Below, piece after piece: positions 56,513-64,000 of a DNA stretch of 64,000 nucleotides (its first letter is position 1; every line of letters starts with the position of its first letter). The notes under the pieces were generated by a model, which was not told the origin of the DNA, did no database searches, and saw only the letters and a list, made by a program, of their open reading frames with translations. Position numbers and translations under genes: made by a program. The stretch comes from Spiroplasma chrysopicola DF-1 (GTDB taxonomy: Bacteria; Bacillota_I; Bacilli_A; Mycoplasmatales; Mycoplasmataceae). Where the stretch lies: positions 1,054,001 through 1,118,000 of the forward strand of contig NC_021280.1 of the NCBI RefSeq assembly GCF_000400935.1, given 5' to 3'.

Positions 56513-57571
56513 GTGAAACCAGATTCTAGACCATTTATTTCCCTTGATTTAGGAACAGCTAATATTTTAGCTTATGTTTCAGGACAAGGAGTTGTCTACA
56601 ATGAACCATCATTAATGGCATATGATAACAAAACTAATACCCTAGTTGCATTAGGAAAAAGTGCATATGACATGATTGGAAAAACACATGATCAAATTAG
56701 AATGGTAACACCATTAGTTGATGGAGTTATCGCAGATATGGAAGCTGCACAAGATTTATTAAAACACATTTTCTCAAGAATGAAAATGATGAACATTTGA
56801 AAAAACTCAGTTGTTTTACTAGCATGTCCTAGTGGAGTTACTGAATTAGAAAGAGAAGCCTTAAAAAATGTTGCGCGTGATATGGGAGCTGATTTAGTTA
56901 TTATTGAAGAAGAAGCTAAAATGGCTGCTTTAGGAGCAGGAATCAACATTGATTTACCACAAGGTCACTTAATTATTGATATCGGTGGAGGAACAACTGA
57001 CTTAGCTATTATTTCATCAGGAGATATTGTAGTTTCAAGATCAATTAAAGTTGCTGGAAACCACTTCGATGATGATATTCGTAAATATATTCGTTCAGAA
57101 TACAACATTGCAATTGGGCAAAAAACTGCTGAAGACGTTAAACGCTCAATTGGTTCATTAGTAAAATACCACAATGAACGTTCAATGCAAATTTATGGAC
57201 GTGATATTGTTTCAGGATTACCAAAAGAAGCAAAAATTACTTCAGAAGAAATCAGAAATGTCTTATTAAACGCCTTTTCAAAAGTTACAGACTTAGTAAT
57301 TGAATTATTAGAAAATACACCACCTGAATTAGCTGGAGATATTATGCGTAATGGAATTACAATCTGTGGAGGGGGAGCATTAATTAGAAATATTGATAAA
57401 TACTTCTTTGATATTTTCCAATTACCAACAAAAACTGCCTCAGATCCATTAAACTGTGTTATTGAAGGTACAAAAGTGTATGAAAAAGTTATTAAGAAAA
57501 ACATTGAAAACGGTAAATATGACGGACAAAAAAGAGATTTATTATCATCACTTGGTAAAAAAAGAAAATAA
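56513..57571 (+). CDS. mreB: MreB actin paralog (MreB1/MreB4-like)
   Basis: 352 aa, GTG start with AAGGAGG 9 nt upstream. DLGTANILAY, IEEEAKMAALGAG, DIGGGTTDLA, ICGGGALIRN intact. Closest to the paralog at 50735. The C-terminal tail (~20 residues) is longer and basic (KKNIENGKYDGQKRD, ending GKKRK), a possible membrane or partner contact. Last gene of the mreB group; a strong terminator follows. Confidence 0.95.
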
Positions 57572-57583
57572 TGAATCACGATT

Positions 57584-57612
57584 AAAAGATATTTAATTAA
57601 ATATCTTTTTTT
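57584..57612 (+). terminator. Terminator after the mreB group
   Basis: Palindrome AAAGATATTTAA/TTAAATATCTTT followed by a T-run. Confidence 0.9.
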
Positions 57613-57707
57613 ATTTATCTTTATATTTTTTTAAAAAAAAGTATTAATTTCTCTTTTTTTAATTTAAAATTAAAGTGTAAGGTTTTCTTACAGGGAGATA
57701 CTAAACA

Positions 57708-57749
57708 ATGCAAAAACAACTTTTATTAATTAGAGATCGAACAAAGTAG
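57708..57749 (+). CDS. Possible leader peptide (13 aa)
   Basis: ATG at 57708 preceded by GGGAG (10 nt) and coding MQKQLLLIRDRTK then TAG. The ORF overlaps the left arm of a terminator hairpin (57712-57722 with 57763-57773), the arrangement of a translated leader that controls read-through into the importer genes. Could also be a chance ORF. Confidence 0.35.
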   Translation: MQKQLLLIRDRTK

Positions 57750-57776
57750 ATTTTTAGTAACTAAGTTGTTTTTTTC
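57712..57776 (+). terminator. Terminator or attenuator upstream of the P37-type importer
   Basis: Perfect 11-bp arms AAAAACAACTT/AAGTTGTTTTT around a 40-nt loop, ending in a T-run, 50 nt before the substrate-binding protein gene. A small 5-bp hairpin (GTAAG/CTTAC) lies just upstream near 57677-57691. Confidence 0.6.
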
Positions 57777-57824
57777 TTTGTTTATTTGAAAAATGGACAT
57801 TAATTTTAAAAGGAGATTATCTTA

Positions 57825-59054
57825 ATGAAAAAAATACTTTCAGTTCTTGCGACAACATCAATTATGACAGCCGCAACATCATCGGTTGTTGCTTGTAATA
57901 GTGGGAATAATTTAATTATTACTTTTATCCCCTCACGTGACCCAATTGAGGTTTTAAAAACAGTTAAACCACTAGAAAATTTATTGAAAGCTAAATTAAA
58001 AGAAAAAGATAGTAGTTTTTCAATGAATATTAAAATTATAACTTCAACAAGTTATGAAGCAGCTGGGGAAGCTTTAAAGAATGGTAAAACAGCTTTAGTC
58101 TTCTTACCAACAGGAACTTATTCAAATTACCGTGGTACAATCCAGGAAAACGGAACTTATGACAAAGCCGGAGTTCTATTATCTGCTGCTCGTGCCTCAA
58201 TGATTCCGGATTTAAACTATTTTAAAAATAACTTAGAGGCAGCGGAATCAACTGAAATTAATCCAACAGATTCATGAGGAATTGCCAAAGAATATAATGA
58301 AATTACTGATAAACATAAAATTACTTCACCAGATCAAGCTAGTGAATTATTAGAAAATCAGACCGAAGAAGCGCAATATTATCGTTCATTGATTTATGCT
58401 AATAAAGATTTCTTAGCAAAAAATAATTATGATTTAAATAAATTTACAACACCAGAAGAATATAAAACGGCAACAGTTGATTTATTACAAAAAGCTCTTA
58501 ATGATAAAAAATTATTCTTAGGAAAAGGAACAACTTCAAATGCTTCAGTATTATATCCATTATTATGAATGAAAAATACATTAGGAATAGAAGATGATAA
58601 CACAATTGCCCAGTTCTATACTCAAAAACAAGAACAACAAAGTTATACTCAAATTGCTAGTTCCCTTGCAACTGGGCAAGCTGCAATTGGGGTTGGTTAT
58701 GGAGATATTCGTCGTGATATTTTAAATAGTGCTGATATCCAAAAAGCTTATGAAAAAGTTGCTGTAATTGGAGCAAGTAATGCTATTTTAAATGATGGAA
58801 TTGAATATTCACGTCAATGATTTTCAGGACGTGATGATTTATTAGCTAACCTTCGCACATCATTTAAAGATTTAATTGCAGATAAAAACAATAAAAACAT
58901 CTTTGATGTCTATAGCCATACTAGTTATAGTTCACCAGCTGATAATGCAACTGGCCCACAAATTACCGCTTGAGAAGCAAACCTAGACTTACTTTATACT
59001 AATGCTAATAAAGTTTTAAAACCAATTACTGATATCATTAAAGATGTCGCATAG
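57825..59054 (+). CDS. ABC importer substrate-binding lipoprotein (PhnD/P37-Cypl type)
   Basis: 409 aa. The signal peptide MKKILSVLATTSIMTAATSS ends in the lipobox VVAC. The mature protein begins with LIITFIPSRDP, has GEALKNGKTALVFLPTGTY (first ligand loop) and ATGQAAIGVGYGDIRRD, as in the PhnD/P37 family. Mycoplasma hyorhinis P37 (Cypl) is known to bind thiamine pyrophosphate. So thiamine phosphate or phosphonate uptake are both plausible; I favour the mollicute P37 assignment. TGA-Trp codons are present. RBS AAGGAG. First of three genes in the importer operon. Confidence 0.85.
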
Positions 59055-59069
59055 TCAAAGGAAATAGAA

Positions 59070-59861
59070 ATGATAAAGTTTGAAAATGTTAATAAAGTCT
59101 GGCCAAATGGTGTTCATGCCTTAAAAGATGTTAATCTTGAAATTTCAGAAGGAGAATTTGTTGCTGTCATTGGCTTATCAGGAGCAGGAAAAACTACGTT
59201 ATTAAGAACAATTAATAAAATGAACACTATTAATTCAGGAACAATTAATATTACCGTGAATGAAAAAAATAAAGCTGGTAAGGTTGAGCAAGTTAGCTAC
59301 CTAGTAAATAAATTGAGTGGTCGTAAACTACGTCGACTACGAACAAAAATTGGTTTAATGTCCCAGGATTATAATAATATTGGCCAACAAACAGTTTTAA
59401 AAAATGTCTTAAATGCCCGTGTTGCGAAAATGGGCTTTTGACAAAGTTTGATTGGTTGATTTACTAAAAAAGATAAGATTATTGCCCTATCTTCTTTAGA
59501 AAAACTCCATATTCTTGATCGTGCATATATTCGTGCAGAAAACTTATCTGGCGGGCAACAACAAAGAATTGCTCTAGCTAGAACATTGGCCCAAAAACCA
59601 CAATTGATTATTGCCGATGAACCTGTTTCTGCCTTGGACCCAATTTTAGCTAATCAAGTAATGAATGATTTTAAGCGAATTAATGAAGAGGAAAAAATCA
59701 TTGTTATTATGAATATTCACCACGTGGAATTAGCTTTAAAATATGCAACAAGAATTGTTGGGGTTAAAGCTGGGGAAATTGTTTTTGATGGAAAAGCAAA
59801 AGATGTTACACCAGAAATATTAAAAGATATTTATGGTGAGACATATGAAAAAACAGAATAA
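59070..59861 (+). CDS. ABC importer ATP-binding protein (PhnC/P29 type)
   Basis: 263 aa. Walker A GLSGAGKTT (~35-43), signature LSGGQQQR (~158), Walker B LIIADEPVSALD, switch His in NIHHVELA. The long insert before the Q-loop (VNEKNKAGKVEQVSY) is seen in PhnC-type subunits. AAAGGA precedes the ATG. The next gene begins 2 nt after the stop. Confidence 0.92.
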
Positions 59862-59863
59862 AA

Positions 59864-62542
59864 ATGTTTCGTCGTAAACTAACCGCCCTTTCATCAACAA
59901 AACCCCTTGTTATTAATCATCACCCTGTCTATCGCCCTAAGAAAATATTTTTCTGGTCCTTATTTATTGTTATTGTAGTTCTTGTTATTTTAGGATTTCA
60001 ATTTATTAGTCCCGACTGAGGCGAATTCTTTACTAGTTTCGCTGGGTTAGGAGAACGAATTAAGGAATTATTACACTGGGATTTTAATGCTTTTAAAGAA
60101 ATCCCGGCAATTGGCCAACAAAAAAGTTTCCTGGCGCGTTCATTTATTTCAATTTGAGATACAATTGTTATGGCGTTATCAGGAACTGTGATTGGAATTA
60201 TTATTGCTGTTCCAGTTTCAATTCTGGCCTCAAAAAATATTATTAATAATACTTTTTTCAATCGTTTTTGTAAAATTCTACTAGCAATTTTCCGAACAAT
60301 TCCTTCATTTGCATACGCATTAATTTTGGTTGGATTCTTTGGATTTAATAACTTAACTGTTTCAATTGCTGTTGCAATCTTTACTTTTGCGATTAGTGCC
60401 AAAATGTTATACGACAAAATTGAACAAGTTAAAATGGCTCCCTTTGAAACAATGTTAGCAACCGGAGCAAATCGCTTCCGTTCATTCCGTGCCGCAATCT
60501 TTCCGCAAGTAATTCCTCATATTTTATCAACTGTTTTTTATGCCTTAGAAACTAATCTTCGTTATATTTCAATTATCGGATTAGTGGCAAAAGTTGGAAT
60601 TGGGAATTTAATTGACAATAATGCTCAATTACAGCAATGAGATCGTGTTGGTTGATTATTATTTCTGTTAATTTTAACAATAGTTTGTTTAGAGATTTTA
60701 ATCTATGTCTTACGAAAATGAGTTATTTTTGACCAAGATAAAATTTTAGATGAAAAAGAACGCAAAAAAATGTTAAATCCAACCCTTCGTCGCACAAGAA
60801 AAAATAATTTATTATTTTATTATAATGAGATTATTCTTGCCGATTGAAAAAATAAAAAAGAAGGTCTTTATAAACAATATCAGCAAAAAGCAATAACAAA
60901 AGAACAGTTTACCGTTAAAAAAGAGGCATTAAAACTGGAACGTAAAACTTTAATTACCCAGGCAAAAAAAGAATACTTTGAACGCTTAGCTATTGATCAG
61001 CAAAAATTTTTAGAAATTAAATCAGCTTATCCAGCAACCCCTAAAAAATGATTTATATATAGTGAAAAAGTTGGACAACTAGTTCGCTATGACAAACTTT
61101 ATTTAGCAGAATTTGCCGTTGAAATGACTTATCAAAAACAAAAATTATTACAAGAAACAAAACAAGCAATAAACCTAAAACATGACCAGTTTATTGCAAA
61201 TTTAACTGTAGAAAAAGTTTATCAAAAACAACCATTTGGTTGAATTAAAAGAGTTGTTTTAATTGCAATTATGTTTGGGTTATTTATCTATTCTTTAACT
61301 ACAATTGAATGAGGCTTAGCAAATTCTGAAACAATTGCTAAAACGTTGCAAAACATTGCTCGAATGTTTGATATTTCCTGATGAACTTTATTTGGTACAG
61401 AAAATGGTGCTGGGAGTACAGTTCCCTACTCAGTAATTTACTTAATTTGAGAAACAATTATGATTGCCGCGGTTGGAACTTTTATTGGGGTTATTATCGC
61501 TCTAATCCTAGGAACTTTGGGATCAGAAAACGTTGTCAATAAATATGTTGCAAAAATCTTTGTTATTATTGCCACTGTTATTCGCCCAATTCCATCATAT
61601 TTATATGCTATTATTCTTATTTCCTTAACAGGAATTGGTGAATTCACCGGCGCTTTAGCATTAGCAATTGCAACAGCTGGAATGTTATCAAAATATATCC
61701 GAGAAATGTTTGATGATGTTGATATGAATATTGTTAAAACGTTGGCGGCAACTGGGCTAACAAATGGCCAAAAATTCCGTTATGGGGTCTTGCCACAAGT
61801 TAATTCTGGAATTATGTCATGAATTATCTATCGTTTTGAAATTAATATTAAAGAAGCGACACTATTAGGAATTGTTGGAGCTGGAAATATGGGGTATGTC
61901 TTACAAGCATACTTTAACAGTGGCCTATTTGAAGACTTTGGCGCATTGCTATTTGGAATTATTATTATTTCATTATTATTAGAATGACTTTCAAATGTTG
62001 TACGAGACAAAATTAACTATAATCGTGATCCTAAAACAGTACATTGATTAAAAAAAGTAATTAGACGCACAGAAGCACCTAGTTATGCAATTAATGCTAA
62101 AATGCTTGGTTATACAACAACAGATGTTCCTTTTAATGAATTAAAAGCCTTGTACATTTTAACAAACATTAATATTTTCCGAACAGCATGAAAAATAAAA
62201 AAAATCGAAAAAATTAGTTGAACAAAAGCTTATCAATTAAGTTACTGTCAAACTTTTAACATTAAAGCTGATAAAACAACTGCTAATTTAAAAGAACTTA
62301 TTAAAGAACATAATGGTCAATATAATGATGCAATTAAAAAAGTGAAAGAAAATCGCCATTATGAAATAAAACAAATTAAATTAAAACAAGATAGTCAAAT
62401 CAAAAAGTTAAAAATAAAATTTAAAAAAGATTGAAAAAATAATAACAAGTGTAAAGAACGCTGAGAATTATGAAAACAATTCCGCCTTGATTGCCAATTA
62501 ATTAAGGCAACAAGTAAACATAAAAAATTAAGTCATATTTAA
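59864..62542 (+). CDS. ABC importer permease, two fused permease domains (PhnE/P69 type)
   Basis: 892 aa. Two BPD_transp_1 domains in one chain: the first (~30-290) with LGANRF-type coupling motif ATGANRFRSFRAAIFP, the second (~460-720) with ATGLTNGQKFRYGVLP. A charged cytosolic linker of ~160 residues (coiled-coil, Lys/Glu rich) lies between them, and a basic helical tail of ~170 residues follows the second. PhnE is usually half this size and works as a dimer; the fusion gives a fixed heterodimer. This matches P69 of the mycoplasma P37-P29-P69 importer in gene order. Many TGA-Trp codons. Confidence 0.88.
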
Positions 62543-62552
62543 GGAGAAGTAT

Positions 62553-63488
62553 ATGTTTGAACAACTTTTAAAAATTTTAAAAGATCATGACAATTTTATT
62601 ATTTTGCGCCATATTGAACCCGATTGTGATGCATTAGGAAGCCAATTAGGACTCAAAACATTGTTAAATGATAATTTCCCAACTAAAAAAGTTTTAGTTG
62701 GTGGAAAATTACCAACAGAACTATCTTTTGTTGGGGAAATGGATCAATTGCAAGAAGAGGATTTTAATGATGCAGTTGTCTTAATTACAGATACAGCAAC
62801 AATAGAGCGTATTGATTTGGAAAATGAAAAATGATTAACAGCAGCAAAATTAGTTGTTAAAATTGACCATCATCTTAATCTTGATCAATATGGGGATGTC
62901 ATGATTGTTGATGCTAGCTATCCAGCAACTTGTGAATTAATAACAGATTTTATTACAACAACAAATTTAAAATTATCACCAGCAACAGCGCACTTATTAT
63001 TTTTAGGATTAGTAACCGATACTGAACGATTTTTATACCGCTCAGTATCAGAACGAACATTTGCAATGGCCTATCATCTAACCAAAACAAAATTTAATTT
63101 ATCAGCTGCTTATGATGAGATTTATGCTATTAACCCTAACTTGGCCCGATTAAAAGGTTATATTCTTACTAATTTCACCTTAACACCAGAAGGTTTAGCT
63201 TATATTAAAATTACTAAAGAGTTACTTGCACAGTTTGAGGCGCAAAACCCGCATCAAATTGCCTTATGAGTTAATATCCTTGGTGATATTAAAGGGGTGA
63301 AAATATGAATGATGTTTGTGGAATGCAAGGATTATATTCGTATTGAATTTCGCTCACGTTATTTTGCTGTTAATAAAATTGCTAGCAAATTTAATGGCGG
63401 AGGCCATCAAGTTGCTGCCGGAGCAAAAGTTTATGATTGAACTAATGTTGATATAGTAATTCAAGAAGCAACAACATTATTAAAATAA
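62553..63488 (+). CDS. DHH/DHHA1 phosphoesterase (NrnA-like nanoRNase/pAp phosphatase)
   Basis: 311 aa. Manganese-site motifs HIEPDCDALGS (~20), LITDTAT, VKIDHHLN (DHH), LVTDTERF and the C-terminal DHHA1 motif NGGGHQVAAGA. Family members degrade 2-5-nt RNAs and dephosphorylate pAp; a few act on c-di-AMP or pApA. The size and motif set fit the stand-alone NrnA form. RBS AAGGAG. Follows the importer by 10 nt, so may be co-transcribed. Confidence 0.92.
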
Positions 63489-63522
63489 AAAAAGTTCTTC
63501 AATAATAAGAAGAACTTTTTTT
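63487..63522. terminator. Bidirectional terminator between DHH gene and tatD
   Basis: Inverted repeat AAAAAAAGTTCTTC/GAAGAACTTTTTTT with an 8-nt loop between converging genes. Confidence 0.9.
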
Positions 63523-64000
63523 ATTCCTTAATATTAAAAACCTTAAAAGCATTTTTTGTTGTAATTCGAATCATTTCACTAACTGGGATATCTTTTATTT
63601 TTGCAATTTGGGCAACTGTATAAGCAATATATTTAGGATAGTTTTTTTGGCCACGATATGGATCAGGGGTTAAATAAGGCGCATCAGTTTCAACTAAAAT
63701 TTTATCAAGTGGAACCATTTTTGCGACTTCACGCAATTGACTCGCATTTTTAAAAGTAACTGTCCCCGAGAAAGAAATATAAAATCCTAAATCTAAGAAT
63801 TTTTTGGCCATTTCAGCATCACCAGAATAACAATGCATTAAACCCTTTTTAATCTTTTCAGTTTTTAAAATATGTAAGCATTCCTCATACGCATCACGGC
63901 AATGAATTGCAACAGGTAAATCATGTTTTTTAGCAAGATGTAGCTGCTTAATAAATCATTCCTTTTGTAAATCGTGACTAACATGTTTATGATAATAATC
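63521..64000 (-). CDS. tatD: TatD-family metal-dependent DNase, 5' part outside window
   Basis: At least 159 aa, running off the right edge. The visible C-terminal part has PVAIHCRDA (His ligand), LMHCYSGDAEMAKKFLDLG, FSGTVTFKN, ILVETDAPYLTPDPYRG (metal Asp) and a final TTKNAFKVFN, all classic for TatD/YcfH. These are 3'-5' exonucleases or deoxyribonucleases with two metal ions. The stop shares the terminator with the DHH gene. Confidence 0.93.

Noticed and set aside
57660-57824. TPP riboswitch upstream of the importer
   Set aside because: The conserved CTGAGA and ACCTGATCTGGATAATGCC-type elements are absent.
1-64000. CRISPR array, prophage/plectrovirus, rRNA or ordinary tRNA genes
   Set aside because: I saw no regularly spaced repeats, no viral gene set, and no tRNA cloverleaf other than the tmRNA ends.

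Overview
The window is chromosomal DNA of a Spiroplasma (Mollicutes). In gene after gene the reading frame stays open only if TGA is read as tryptophan. The DNA is very AT-rich. Four mreB (bacterial actin) paralogs lie within 7 kb, a hallmark of Spiroplasma. Lipoproteins start with MKKLLxxL and a lipobox cysteine, and the tmRNA tag ends in MLAA. Genes that look broken into pieces under the standard code (helicase, permeases, polA, P-type ATPase) are intact here.

Layout. 1-3403: a large SF1 helicase (minus, runs off the left edge). 3.5-4.4 kb: rpsI and rplM. 4.6-5.5 kb: a phosphodiesterase-like lipoprotein. 5.5-9.9 kb: glyA, an ECF transporter S component (perhaps for folate), ung, a YigZ-family gene and trmB. 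9.9-11.9 kb: a membrane protein with degenerate GGDEF and EAL domains. 12.0-12.4 kb: ssrA (tmRNA). 12.5-25.8 kb: surface and membrane genes on the minus strand (a 292-aa membrane protein, a 768-aa lipoprotein, a 1451-aa FtsX-type permease, a 299-aa membrane protein, a GDSL lipase lipoprotein, a 698-aa lipoprotein), cut by an intact IS3-family element at 16.8-18.1 kb. 26.0-27.1 kb: rplL and rplJ with an L10 leader and attenuator. 27.2-27.7 kb: a decayed transposase.

27.7-36.1 kb is the most unusual accessory region. It holds two ABC exporters, two paralogous secreted proteins of about 197 aa (one near each exporter), a 41-aa Cys-rich metallothionein-like protein, an orphan 165-aa ORF, and a membrane protein joining a thioredoxin-like N-terminus to an outside beta-propeller. 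36.3-37.4 kb: a TehA/SLAC1-like transporter. 37.4-40.9 kb: a second FtsX-type permease. 40.9-43.6 kb: a P2-type cation ATPase. 43.7-44.6 kb: fba. 44.7-45.0 kb: a possible structured ncRNA.

45.0-50.6 kb: a housekeeping run on the minus strand, rnmV-rsmA-ispE-polA-mutM, whose first genes overlap. 50.7-57.6 kb: four mreB genes on the plus strand, with a lipoprotein, an NAD(P)-binding protein and an Ada/AraC-type regulator in the middle. 57.7-62.5 kb: a three-gene ABC importer of the PhnDCE/P37-P29-P69 type with a small leader ORF and hairpin upstream. 62.5-63.5 kb: a DHH phosphoesterase. 63.5-64 kb: tatD (minus, runs off the right edge).

Likely joint roles. glyA and the ECF S component may both concern folate. 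rnmV and rsmA act on rRNA, polA and mutM on DNA replication and repair. The MreB paralogs form the internal ribbon that sets helical shape and drives swimming. Exporters, lipoproteins and giant permeases make up the cell-surface layer, which no cell wall covers.
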